Shown: positions 1 through 6,737, counted from the first letter of the stretch. The stretch: 8,894 nt of DNA from Actinomycetota bacterium (GCA_016932375.1 JAFGDA010000096.1:1-8894), one strand, 5' to 3'. Numbers and translations: made by a program. The notes: a model not told the origin generated them from the letters alone.

Positions 1-49
1 ATTATGGATTTGTATTATAATTGATAGAATATATAGCGGGGGATTTACG

Positions 50-376
50 ATGAAAAAATTGGTTACTTTTAAAGATATAGACGATGCAAGGAAAATACTT
101 GATTTGCCGGATTCTGCAAGCATGGAGGATATTAAAAATATTCACAGAAAATTAATGCTTAAATATCATCCTGACATTCATCATGATAGTGATGTAAAAA
201 ATGCATATGAAGAGAAAACGAAGGAAATAAATCATGCATATAAGATAATAATGAATTATTGCGCAAAGTATCCCATTTCTTTTAACAGGGACAGGGTAAG
301 GGAAGTAGAAGAAGGGGAACGCATAGAAGATCATTTAAGAAGGTTTTATGGTGGCTGGGTGACCAAAGAAGAGTAA
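50..376 (+). CDS. Small J-domain (DnaJ-like) co-chaperone protein
   Basis: A 108-residue protein whose first ~70 residues form a J-domain: helix II with basic residues (IHRKLMLKYH, 31-40), the HPD signature at 40-42, and a helix III-like stretch ending in EINHAYKIIMNY (59-70). J-domains stimulate the ATPase of Hsp70 (DnaK). The protein lacks the Gly/Phe region, the zinc-finger cysteines and the C-terminal substrate-binding domain of true DnaJ. The remaining ~35 residues are charged and end in RRFYGGWVTKEE, which I cannot assign. It is therefore a stand-alone J-protein, probably cytosolic, with unknown client. The ATG is preceded by a G-rich SD (GGGGGA, 38-43) at 6-nt spacing, and a TATAAT at 16-21 could be its -10, with the -35 outside the window. 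Family assignment is firm; the specific role is not known. Confidence 0.9.
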   Translation: MKKLVTFKDIDDARKILDLPDSASMEDIKNIHRKLMLKYHPDIHHDSDVKNAYEEKTKEINHAYKIIMNYCAKYPISFNRDRVREVEEGERIEDHLRRFYGGWVTKEE

Positions 377-444
377 CTCAGGGGTCTTTTTACTATTTAA
401 GGAATTTTTTGGTTATCAACCGTTTTACTGTAAAAATAATCTGT

Positions 445-479
445 ACCAAAAACAATTATTTGGTGTATACTGTTATAAT
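445..479 (+). promoter_or_regulatory. Extended -10 promoter with overlapping inverted repeat, upstream of mrp
   Basis: TGTTATAAT at 471-479 is a perfect extended -10 (TGn plus TATAAT). No good -35 is visible at the right distance (451-456 is AACAAT), as is common for extended -10 promoters. Immediately upstream, 445-464 is an inverted repeat, ACCAAA - 8 nt - TTTGGT, covering the -35 region, where a repressor or activator could bind. The start would be near 486, giving an mrp leader of about 155 nt. Two more TATAAT boxes (522-527, 592-597) occur in this AT-rich gap without convincing -35 boxes. The rest of 377-642 shows no gene; a weak GACC...GGTC pairing followed by five T (361-401) may be a poor terminator for the upstream gene. 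Confidence 0.45.
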
Positions 480-642
480 AATATTATGGGTATATGTCCA
501 TAACCGGTAAAGCAAAAGTATTATAATGATAGGGCATTAAATATTGGAAGAAGTGGTTTTTAAAAAATTAAATAAAAATCATTCGTGATTATATAATACC
601 GGGTATGGAAAATATTACTAAGCAAGGAAAGGCCGGTTTGCG

Positions 643-1482
643 ATGGGGATTGTTGGAAATGATGAAAATAAGCAATTATCAGATGAAGTCGGTAAAAATA
701 TTGCCGGCATAAAACATAAGTTCATTGTGATGAGCGGAAAAGGCGGTGTAGGTAAAACAACGGTATCGGTAAGCCTCGCGTATTCGCTGGCCTTAAGAGG
801 TCATGGTGTGGGTCTCCTGGATGTAGACATTCATGGTCCCAATGTAAACAAGATGCTCGGATTGGAAAATAAACCGCTAACTACTACCGGGACCAAAATT
901 AATCCGATAAAGGTATTTGACAACATGGAAGTAGTGAGTACCGCTTCTATAATAGAGGACCCGGATACCCCCATTATCTGGAGGGGTCCGCTAAAAATGA
1001 AATTGATAAAGCAGTTCCTGGGGGAGGTAAACTGGGGGCCGCTTGACTACCTGATAATTGATTCACCTCCGGGTACAGGTGATGAACCATTGAGTGTAGT
1101 GCAGCTCATAAGCGATCTTGACGGTGCAATTATTGTAACTACCCCCCAGGAGGTGGCCCTTCTTGATGCAAGGAAAAGTATACAGTTCGCAAAAAAGTTA
1201 AATGTTCCTTTCATCGGACTCGTGGAAAACATGAGCGGACTGATATGCCCGCATTGCGGCAAAAAAATTGATCTTTTTGGCGAAGGTACGGCCAGGGAAA
1301 CAGCGGAAAAGATGAATGTCGTATATCTTGGAGAGATCCCGATGGACCCTGAGGTCATTAAATTATGTGATAGCGGAAAGTTGTTTGAGTCACTTGACAA
1401 AGAATCAGCAGCAGCCAAAAACATCATGAAACTTGCTGAGGTAATCGAAAAATATTCTGATTCCCAGAAAAAAGCTCTATAA
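643..1482 (+). CDS. mrp: Mrp/NBP35-family P-loop ATPase (Fe-S cluster carrier)
   Basis: This 279-residue cytosolic P-loop NTPase belongs to the Mrp/ApbC/NBP35 group of the MinD/SIMIBI class. The deviant Walker A is GKGGVGKT (32-39). The family motif LLDVDIHGPN is at 58-67, DSPPGTGDE at 140-148, and VTTPQEVALLD at 165-175. The CPHC pair at 202-205 is the C-terminal CxxC that binds a bridging [4Fe-4S] cluster in the Mrp dimer. Family members assemble and transfer Fe-S clusters to apoproteins. It lacks both the N-terminal DUF59 domain of E. coli-type Mrp and the N-terminal four-cysteine ferredoxin-like motif of eukaryotic NBP35, which is the short form common in anaerobes. The ATG follows AAGGAAAGG (624-632). 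A metallo-hydrolase gene starts 70 nt downstream and is probably co-transcribed. A different-frame ATG at 605 opens only 36 codons. Confidence 0.96.
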   Translation: MGIVGNDENKQLSDEVGKNIAGIKHKFIVMSGKGGVGKTTVSVSLAYSLALRGHGVGLLDVDIHGPNVNKMLGLENKPLTTTGTKINPIKVFDNMEVVSTASIIEDPDTPIIWRGPLKMKLIKQFLGEVNWGPLDYLIIDSPPGTGDEPLSVVQLISDLDGAIIVTTPQEVALLDARKSIQFAKKLNVPFIGLVENMSGLICPHCGKKIDLFGEGTARETAEKMNVVYLGEIPMDPEVIKLCDSGKLFESLDKESAAAKNIMKLAEVIEKYSDSQKKAL

Positions 1483-1552
1483 ACTTATTAATTGTTTTTT
1501 TAATGACTTTATTTTCGCATTTTTATTATATTTATAATGGTGAAAGGAAGAA

Positions 1553-2404
1553 ATGAAGATAACTATTCTTGTTGATAATTATGTCAGTTCACGGAAATTA
1601 AAAGCCGAACATGGCTGGTCCGCTGTGATAGAGGACGGAAATGAGAAGATTCTTTTTGACTGCGGCCAGAGCGACCTTCTTCTGGATAATGCAAAAGTCT
1701 TAGGGTTTGATTTGAATGAAATTACTAAAATTGTGCTGAGCCATGGCCACTATGATCATACAGGGGGATTGCTTCCTTTATTAAAATATCTAAATAGGAA
1801 TATCGATATATATGCCCATCCATCAGTTTTTGAGGAAAAGTTCAGCAGATACAGGGGATTTAATGGATTTAATGAAAGCAGGTATATAGGGATCCCTGAA
1901 AAAATGCAGGTATATGAAAAAAAGGGGGCGAAGTTTTTGCTCAGCAAGGATCCAGTTAAAATCAGCAGCAGCATTCTTTTAAGCGGACAGATAAAAAAGG
2001 AAGGAATAATTGATGAGGCTTCCGGTTATAATGATGAACATTTTTTTATAAAGAGTGGCGATAAATTCGTGAACGATCCTTTGCTTGATGATATCTCGAT
2101 TTTTATAAGTCTACCCGGTCTCCTGCTGGTGGTAGCCGGGTGCGCACACAGCGGGATCATAAATATTTTGAAGAAAGCAGGGGAGTTAAAGCTTATTGAT
2201 AAGGAAATGGCAATCGTAGGCGGGCTGCACCTGTCGGGTGCCGGAAAGCAGGATATCGACAATATAATCAAGGAACTGCAAAAATATGATATCAGGCTGC
2301 TTGTACCCTCACACTGCACAGGGATAAATGCATTCGTTCAGCTAAGGAACAGTTTTGAAGGGAAGTGTATATTTGGGTGTTCCGGAAAAGTCCTGGATTT
2401 CTAA
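1553..2404 (+). CDS. Metallo-beta-lactamase-fold hydrolase, DHPS-like group
   Basis: This 283-residue protein has the MBL-fold metal motif SHGHYDHTGG (63-72), with His64, His66, Asp68 and His69. Further ligands are probably His199 in GCAHSG, His226 in GGLHLSG and His254 in PSHCTG. The GCxHxG...GGxHL...PxHCTG pattern is typical of the subgroup named after the archaeal 7,8-dihydropterin-6-yl-methyl-4-(beta-D-ribofuranosyl)aminobenzene 5'-phosphate synthase. Most bacterial members have no proven substrate, so a methanopterin-related role should not be assumed. It is cytosolic, with no signal peptide. The ATG is preceded by AAAGGAAG a few bases upstream. DHPS-like MBL genes recur next to Mrp/NBP35 genes in anaerobes as I recall, consistent with a linked but undefined metal or cofactor role. 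The gene ends facing the convergent membrane-protein gene. Confidence 0.9.
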   Translation: MKITILVDNYVSSRKLKAEHGWSAVIEDGNEKILFDCGQSDLLLDNAKVLGFDLNEITKIVLSHGHYDHTGGLLPLLKYLNRNIDIYAHPSVFEEKFSRYRGFNGFNESRYIGIPEKMQVYEKKGAKFLLSKDPVKISSSILLSGQIKKEGIIDEASGYNDEHFFIKSGDKFVNDPLLDDISIFISLPGLLLVVAGCAHSGIINILKKAGELKLIDKEMAIVGGLHLSGAGKQDIDNIIKELQKYDIRLLVPSHCTGINAFVQLRNSFEGKCIFGCSGKVLDF

Positions 2405-2411
2405 TTTTAAT

Positions 2412-2435
2412 AAGAAACACCCTCAGGTTTCTTTT
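2412..2435. terminator. Possible bidirectional terminator between convergent genes
   Basis: AAGAAAC (2412-2418) pairs with GTTTCTT (2427-2433) around an 8-nt loop, and the plus strand continues with T residues to 2435. On the minus strand the same hairpin is followed by ATTAAAATT. It lies just past the stop of the plus-strand hydrolase gene and overlaps the last codons and stop of the minus-strand membrane-protein gene. The stem is AT-rich and modest, so efficiency is uncertain. Confidence 0.45.
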
Positions 2436-3475
2436 TCATAATGCTGCCTTATTTTATAAAACGGCATGACAATAATAAGGATTGACAGTATCCCTACCAG
2501 TACGGTAAAAACAAGGTTAATTATGTGGTAGTTGAATCCTACCGGTATTGCAATGGATTCGCTGAAACCCAGCATCACAAATACCCATACGAAAGCAAAC
2601 TCATATGTACCGAGGCCTGCAAGGGCATGGGTCGGGAGTACGGCCGAAAGTTCGGCTGCTGCTGTTGCCAGGAGTATGACCCAGTAATTAAGGTCAGGGA
2701 AACCATAGCCCATCGGTTTCATAAGGGAATGTATCATAAAGTAATAAATGCTGAATTTTACAATCCTTATGACGATTGATAGAAAATAAACTTTTGTGTA
2801 GATTTTTCTTTTCTGGATTATCTTTATATTCTCATTTATGTCCACAAGTTTTTTATAAAGATAATTTATTATCCTGAACCTGGTCCACCTGGTGCGGTTA
2901 AAAATCCACTGTAAAACTTTAATGATTATGTCAATTATTTTTGAGAGGAAGAACAATATCATCAGCGATACGGCAAGAAGCGCCAGGGCTATGAATATGA
3001 CGGTAGTGGAAGAAACCGAATATTTGTTTATGCCCACTATGATTATCGAAATTATTATAAGTGAAAATACTATTACCTGGTCGAATACAAGGGCCACTAC
3101 GAGGGTTGATACCCCTATTTCAACCGGGAATTTAAATTTTCTCTGGAGGACATAGATATAGGAAAGCTCTCCTGTGCGTGCAGGAAGAACCATGTTAAAG
3201 GCATTCCTGATATGTGAAACAAAAAAAAGGTCAATTAACCGTATCCTGCCGGACCCTATAAGTATCTTACTTCTGTAACCCCTCAGGAAACCATCAAGGA
3301 ACATAATGGAAAGGCCGAGGACCATGGTGGGCTTATATATGTTTAAAAATGCATCTTTTATAGTTTTAATTTCCACTTTATTCAGCAAATAGTAAACAAG
3401 AAAAATACCAAAACCAACCACGACTATAACGTTTATGATCCTGAGTATAACCATCATTTTTTGTTTTAAGGCCAC
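2423..3475 (-). CDS. UPF0104 / lysylphosphatidylglycerol-synthase-type integral membrane protein
   Basis: A 350-residue very hydrophobic protein with about eight or nine predicted membrane segments, starting near residues 8-30. It matches the LPG synthase transmembrane-domain family (UPF0104): the loop containing LPARTGELSYIYVL, and the late P-x-GLG-x-YE element seen here as LPTHALAGLGTYEFAF. In MprF this domain flips or synthesises aminoacyl-phospholipids. Stand-alone copies like this one lack the soluble aminoacyl-transferase domain, and their substrates (often undecaprenyl- or lipid-linked compounds) are usually unknown. The chosen start is GTG (plus-strand CAC at 3473-3475), with AGAGGG just upstream at a tight 3-nt spacing. 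An ATG six codons in (MMVILRI) is an alternative but sits far from that SD. It is transcribed divergently from the DegV-family gene. Confidence 0.88.
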   Translation of the reverse strand: MALKQKMMVILRIINVIVVVGFGIFLVYYLLNKVEIKTIKDAFLNIYKPTMVLGLSIMFLDGFLRGYRSKILIGSGRIRLIDLFFVSHIRNAFNMVLPARTGELSYIYVLQRKFKFPVEIGVSTLVVALVFDQVIVFSLIIISIIIVGINKYSVSSTTVIFIALALLAVSLMILFFLSKIIDIIIKVLQWIFNRTRWTRFRIINYLYKKLVDINENIKIIQKRKIYTKVYFLSIVIRIVKFSIYYFMIHSLMKPMGYGFPDLNYWVILLATAAAELSAVLPTHALAGLGTYEFAFVWVFVMLGFSESIAIPVGFNYHIINLVFTVLVGILSILIIVMPFYKIRQHYEKET

Positions 3476-3507
3476 AAACCCTCTTTTCTGTGTAATATTT
3501 ACCCCTG

Positions 3508-3516
3508 ATTATAACA
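3508..3516 (-). promoter_or_regulatory. Extended -10 promoter for the UPF0104 gene
   Basis: Read on the minus strand this is TGTTATAAT, a perfect extended -10. Transcription would begin near 3501 and give a leader of about 26 nt containing the AGAGGG SD before the GTG start. No strong -35 is visible upstream on the minus strand, which is acceptable for an extended -10 promoter. The rest of the 3476-3626 divergent spacer is AT-rich; a TATACT at 3591-3596 may serve the plus-strand gene, but lacks a clear -35. Confidence 0.45.
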
Positions 3517-3626
3517 GATAAATTGAAGCATAACATAAATATCACAATGCAAATATTCCGTATTATTTTTTTCCTTTAAATAATATAGAATATACTTCAA
3601 GTGGCTTAATAATCGAAGAGGATGTC

Positions 3627-4493
3627 ATGCAAAATATTGCGATAGTAACTGATACTACATCTGATATTCCTGCAGAATTAGCCGCAAGTTATAATATAGA
3701 AGTTGTGCCGTTATATGTTGGATATGAAGACAGGCAGTTTTTAGACGGTAAAGAGATAACCAACCAGCAGGTTTTTGATAAGCTTAAATCAGGCGTAAGG
3801 GTCAATACATCCGGCCCATCAATAGGTGATTTTATAAATATTTACAGGAAGCTTATAGAAATAGGGAAAAAGTCATTGATCTATTCAATCCATCTGAGCT
3901 CAAGATTATCTTCCACTTTTAACGCTGCTTTCCAGGCAACGAAATTCTTTCCCGGTACAGAAATAAAGGTTGTTGATTCAAGAACTGCGGCAATAAGCCT
4001 TGGTTATATTGTCCTGGAAGCGGCAAGGGCTGCTGCAAGGAATGAAAGTCCGGAAAAAATAGATATGCTTATTGATTTCATGATAAAGCACAACAGGCTG
4101 TTTGCCACTTTTGAAAACTTTGAATATCTTTTTATCGGGGGAAGGGCACCGGTTCTAAAAAAGTTCCTGTCAAAATCAATAATACTTAAGCCTATCCTGA
4201 TCCTGGATAACGGGAAGGTTAAACTGAAGAAGTTCGCAAAGAATAAAAAGAATTCGATAATAGAGCTCTATAAACAGGTTAAAAAAGATGCATCCCAGGC
4301 CTGCAGGAAAAAGTTTGGGATTTTTTATGGCCAGGATAAAAAGCCTGCCCTCGAGCTCGAGTCCATGATAATGAATGATTCAAGGATAATTGTAGATGAG
4401 ATGATCCTGACTGAAATAACAACAATTATCAGTGCGCATACCGGTCCCGGTATCTGGGGAGTGAATTCCTGCCCTGTACCAGAAGAATTATGA
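3627..4493 (+). CDS. DegV-family fatty-acid-binding protein (FakB-like)
   Basis: A 288-residue cytosolic protein of the DegV family. Visible family marks are the N-terminal VTDTTSDIP (7-15), the NTSGPS element (family norm TSQPS), the lipid-headgroup segment IHLSSRLSSTFNAA, VDSRTAAISLGY, GGRAP and the C-terminal HTGPGIWG. DegV proteins bind one fatty acid. In Gram-positive bacteria the FakB members present it to the kinase FakA for phosphorylation into acyl-phosphate. No fakA (DAK-domain) gene is in this window, so that role is inferred. Gly in place of the usual Gln in TSxPS, and ENFEYLFIGGRAP in place of the common L-x-YL-x-KGGR, are mild departures. The start is supported by AAGAGGA at 3616-3622, 4 nt before the ATG. 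It is convergent with the next gene, with 19 nt between the stops. Confidence 0.92.
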   Translation: MQNIAIVTDTTSDIPAELAASYNIEVVPLYVGYEDRQFLDGKEITNQQVFDKLKSGVRVNTSGPSIGDFINIYRKLIEIGKKSLIYSIHLSSRLSSTFNAAFQATKFFPGTEIKVVDSRTAAISLGYIVLEAARAAARNESPEKIDMLIDFMIKHNRLFATFENFEYLFIGGRAPVLKKFLSKSIILKPILILDNGKVKLKKFAKNKKNSIIELYKQVKKDASQACRKKFGIFYGQDKKPALELESMIMNDSRIIVDEMILTEITTIISAHTGPGIWGVNSCPVPEEL

Positions 4494-4512
4494 AACCTGT
4501 AAAACATAAAAC

Positions 4513-5046
4513 CTAAGGATTGTTTTTATCATCGTCCTGTATGGAATCAAATATCTCAACTGTCCATCTGGCTGCATTTCCGCATACCGATGTGCAACCC
4601 CATGTGTGAGCCCCGGCTTCTTCAAATTTTTTCGACTCATCAGGGTCGACTATATAGAAAGGTCTTCCATACAGTTTCCTGTGGATCTGGGAGCATGTTA
4701 CAGTGCCATATTCTTCAATAAATTTTTCATGCAATTTTTTAACGAAAGTGGCCAGCCTCCTGTTCTTTTTTGATCCTCTCGGGTCTTCAGGATCTGTCCC
4801 GATGTCGGAAAGCCCCCTTCCGAATTTCAAGCCAAGGAAAAAGATGCCTGCAAGGTAAGCGCCACACATTCCGTCTCCCTCCAGTCCGCCTCCTGCGGCA
4901 AAACCGCTTAAAGCTTTGAAAAAGCTGTCATTATCAATCTTATAAACATCCATTAAGGCTTTGATTGTGCATTGTGAGCAAAATTTCCATTCTTTCTCAT
5001 ATTCAAATGCCAGGTCGTATGCTTCCTGCATTTTTGTTTTTTTCAT
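4513..5046 (-). CDS. C_GCAxxG_C_C family cysteine-rich (probable redox) protein
   Basis: A 177-residue protein of the C_GCAxxG_C_C family, named for its conserved cysteine pattern. Here the landmarks are CSQC (23-26), the glycine-rich FAAGGGLEGDGMCGAYLAG (49-67, Cys61), TCSQIHRKLYG (117-127, Cys118) and the terminal WGCTSVCGNAARWTVEI with Cys151 and Cys155. The family is mostly found in anaerobes and is presumed to bind metal or to do redox chemistry; no reaction is established. No signal peptide or membrane segment is evident. The segment between Cys118 and Cys151 is longer than I expect for the family core. Start: ATG with GAAAGG 9 nt upstream on the minus strand. It appears monocistronic, convergent with the DegV-family gene; a weak AT-rich hairpin (4506-4529) spans its 3' end. 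Confidence 0.88.
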   Translation of the reverse strand: MKKTKMQEAYDLAFEYEKEWKFCSQCTIKALMDVYKIDNDSFFKALSGFAAGGGLEGDGMCGAYLAGIFFLGLKFGRGLSDIGTDPEDPRGSKKNRRLATFVKKLHEKFIEEYGTVTCSQIHRKLYGRPFYIVDPDESKKFEEAGAHTWGCTSVCGNAARWTVEIFDSIQDDDKNNP

Positions 5047-5259
5047 TATTATAAACCTTTCTTTTACTTTATTTTGGAAATAAAACCGGATGAAAACTTT
5101 TAAACTTCTAAATTTTTTCCTGCCAGGTATTTTATATCAAAAACCAGGATAAGCATAAAAATATTCATATGGTTTTGTTTCTATCATGATAAATCCGGTA
5201 GTCTAATCTAAGAAATTATATAACATATATATTTAAGATGGAAAGTGGATATCTACCAT

Positions 5260-5403
5260 ATGTTCAAAAAGTTAATATTTATTAATTTATCCTGGGCAGT
5301 GACGGAGATACCGCGGGTTATACAGAAGTCATGCGAAAAATGGTATGCGTGGTGGTGTTTTAAAAAAGAAAATATCTTGATATATAAAGATTTTAGCGGC
5401 TAA
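5260..5403 (+). CDS. Doubtful 47-residue tryptophan-rich small ORF
   Basis: ATG to TAA encodes 47 residues beginning MFKKLIFINLSWAVTEIPRV and containing the unusual run CEKWYAWWCF around residues 25-34 (four Trp in all, two Cys), then a KKEN...YKDFSG tail. The only SD candidate is GGAAAG at 5240-5245, about 14 nt from the ATG, which is too far to be good. I recognise no family. It could be a small peptide, the eroded end of a longer gene, or chance. The end of the ORF overlaps the promoter-like sequence of the tRNA, which argues against it. Confidence 0.2.
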   Translation: MFKKLIFINLSWAVTEIPRVIQKSCEKWYAWWCFKKENILIYKDFSG

Positions 5404-5406
5404 AAT
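5377..5406 (+). promoter_or_regulatory. Probable tRNA-Val promoter containing a 17-nt palindrome
   Basis: TTGATA (5377-5382), 18 nt and TAAAAT (5401-5406) form a fair sigma-70-type promoter, about 90 nt upstream of the mature tRNA. A second -10-like TATAAT lies at 5410-5415. The sequence ATTTTAGCGGCTAAAAT (5390-5406) is a perfect palindrome around a single central G, filling the spacer and the -10 box. It could be an operator or simply fortuitous. Confidence 0.35.
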
Positions 5407-5499
5407 GTGTATAATTATTTTTGCAGGATTTACGTATAGCCTATCCTGGATAGAGAGGTTTTTCCTGCAGGCAGTCAAGCCGCGGGCGGTTTTATCCCG

Positions 5500-5576
5500 G
5501 GGCGGTTAGCTCAGCTGGTTAGAGCGCTGCGTTCACATCGCAGAGGTCATTGGTTCAAATCCAATACCGCCCACCA
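5500..5576 (+). tRNA. tRNA-Val (anticodon CAC)
   Basis: A full cloverleaf can be folded by eye. The acceptor stem is GGGCGGT (5500-5506) with ACCGCCC (5566-5572). The D stem is GCTC/GAGC around AGCTGGTTA. The anticodon stem CTGCG/CGCAG encloses loop TTCACAT (5532-5538), giving anticodon CAC at 5534-5536, which reads GUG (valine). There is a 5-nt variable loop, and the T arm ATTGG-TTCAAAT-CCAAT is complete. Discriminator A5573 is followed by a genome-encoded CCA (5574-5576). All stems are fully Watson-Crick paired. No other tRNA is adjacent, and no strong terminator follows. Confidence 0.97.
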
Positions 5577-5632
5577 TAAGCGGTCAGGTTCTCCCGTAAA
5601 ATGCAGTCATACCAATTATACCCCCGTTTCTA

Positions 5633-5660
5633 TTGACAGAAAATCATTTAATGGTAATAT
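5633..5660 (+). promoter_or_regulatory. Strong promoter of the LacI-family regulator gene
   Basis: A consensus -35 TTGACA (5633-5638) is followed after 16 nt by TAATAT (5655-5660), preceded by TGG so that it forms an extended -10 (5652-5660). Transcription should start near 5667, only ~30 nt before the ATG and immediately before the operator-like repeat at 5671-5693. A repressor bound there would block initiation or escape. Confidence 0.6.
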
Positions 5661-5670
5661 TAATAATATC

Positions 5671-5693
5671 TGAAAACGTTATTAATATCGTTA
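5671..5693 (+). promoter_or_regulatory. Operator-like repeat, copy 1 (LacI-family site, cre-like)
   Basis: This 23-bp sequence recurs exactly at 6738-6760. Its core AACGTTATTAATATCGTT (5674-5691) is an 18-bp palindrome with one mismatched pair. It also contains two CG-centred LacI-type boxes 12 bp apart, about one helical turn. The left box, TGAAAACGTTATTA, fits the classic LacI-family/CcpA cre consensus TGWAANCGNTNWCA with one mismatch. It occupies roughly +5 to +27 of the regulator transcript and ends 3 nt before the ATG, so autorepression is the natural reading. Confidence 0.7.
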
Positions 5694-5696
5694 TCA

Positions 5697-6710
5697 ATGA
5701 ATAAGAACATTACCTTAAAAGATGTTGCCAGGGAGGCAGGAGTTTCAATACCAACTGTTTCAAGGGTATTAAATGACGAGAAGTTTGTCTCAGAACTGGT
5801 CAGGGAAAAAGTAAAAGAAGCTGCAAAAAAATTAAACTATCATCCCGAATGGTCTGCCAGAAGTTTAAGATTAAGGAAAACAGATATTATCGGTATGATA
5901 ATACCCAGTGTAACCGATTATTTCTTTTCAAGCATTGTCCTCGGTGTTGAAAGATATTTTAGAAGAAAAGGAAAAGAACTGATACTTTTTAATACAAGCA
6001 ATGATGAGGTTATTGAGGAAAAAGCTATAAAGCTGGCAATATCAAAGAGGGTAGAAGGGATCGTACTGGCCACTATATGTAAAAATAATAAGGTTATAGG
6101 GTCCATGATAGAGAGTTTTGGGACGCCTTTTGTGCTGGTGGATAATAAAATTGAAGTTGAAAAGGTTGATTTTGTTTTGGCTGATGACATAAACGGGTCT
6201 TATAAATTAATCAGACACCTGATAGAAGTACATGGCAACAGGGAGATAGCCTGCATTAGTGGTCCTTTTGATGAATCAAGTGGATTTGATAAGCTATATG
6301 GGTATAAGAAGGCCCTGGTTGAAGATGATATTCCTGTGAAGGAAGATTATATTAAGGTTGCGCACTGGAAGAAAAACGAAGCTTATGAAGCTACCAGGGA
6401 GTTATTATCCATGAAAGACAGGCCGGAAGCCATTTATTGCATGAATGCCAATATGCTGATAGGTTGTCTCAGGTATTTGAATGATAAGGAAATTAAGGTC
6501 CCGGATGATATATCGATTGTAACATTTGACGATTATGATTTTGTTTCCGCCATGAATCCACCCATTACCACACTCGAGCGTATTGACCTTGAAATGGGAG
6601 AGAAAGCGGCAGAATTATTGCTTGAAAGGATAAATGGGGATGGTGGGGATTATAAGGAGATCAGGATAGGCGCTGATCTTGTTATCCGGAAATCATGCGG
6701 GTGCAAATAG
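5697..6710 (+). CDS. LacI/GalR-family transcriptional repressor
   Basis: A 337-residue regulator of the usual LacI-family length. The N-terminal helix-turn-helix covers residues ~6-26 (TLKDVAREAGVSIPTVSRVL). The hinge helix PEWSARSLRLRKT (50-62) is followed by the periplasmic-binding-protein-like effector domain starting IIGMIIPSVTDYFF. Late family marks are VPDDISIVTFDDYDF, NPPITTLERID and the terminal RKSCGC. The effector is probably a sugar, inferred from the ABC transporter downstream. The ATG has no SD: the leader is essentially the operator repeat itself, yet the N-terminus aligns with the family only from this ATG, so the start is secure. An exact second copy of the operator just after its stop suggests it controls both itself and the transporter operon. 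No terminator follows the gene. Confidence 0.95.
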   Translation: MNKNITLKDVAREAGVSIPTVSRVLNDEKFVSELVREKVKEAAKKLNYHPEWSARSLRLRKTDIIGMIIPSVTDYFFSSIVLGVERYFRRKGKELILFNTSNDEVIEEKAIKLAISKRVEGIVLATICKNNKVIGSMIESFGTPFVLVDNKIEVEKVDFVLADDINGSYKLIRHLIEVHGNREIACISGPFDESSGFDKLYGYKKALVEDDIPVKEDYIKVAHWKKNEAYEATRELLSMKDRPEAIYCMNANMLIGCLRYLNDKEIKVPDDISIVTFDDYDFVSAMNPPITTLERIDLEMGEKAAELLLERINGDGGDYKEIRIGADLVIRKSCGCK

Positions 6711-6737
6711 TAAGGATAATAATATTTTTATTGATTA

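Larger units (their letters stand above)
5047..5499. other. 453-base gap between the C_GCAxxG_C_C gene and the tRNA
   Basis: The region is very AT-rich at its left end, where it must hold the promoter of the minus-strand gene. I found no convincing -10/-35 pair there. It contains one doubtful 47-codon ORF (5260-5403) and a probable tRNA promoter (5377-5406), listed separately. CCAGG occurs twice around 5123-5150 flanking an AT stretch, which may be chance. No IS-like ends, CRISPR repeats or homopolymeric terminators are visible. Confidence 0.6.

Noticed and set aside
605..712. ATG at 605 opening a 36-codon ORF overlapping the mrp start
   Set aside because: It is in another frame, has no SD, and covers the SD and start of the clear mrp gene.
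1047..1427. 126-codon minus-strand ORF inside mrp
   Set aside because: It lies wholly within a strongly conserved gene, with no SD and no protein-like motif; a shadow of the opposite strand.
1533..1538. TATAAT just before the metallo-hydrolase gene as its own -10
   Set aside because: The start point would fall inside the SD, leaving no usable leader; likely chance in AT-rich DNA.
4506..4529. ATAAAAC...GTTTTTAT hairpin as terminator between the convergent DegV-family and C_GCAxxG_C_C genes
   Set aside because: The stem is almost entirely A-T and imperfect, too weak to list as a feature, although a terminator is expected there.
5500..5576. tRNA-Val as an integration site for a genomic island carrying the regulator and transporter
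   Set aside because: No integrase and no repeated copy of the tRNA 3' end are visible in the window.
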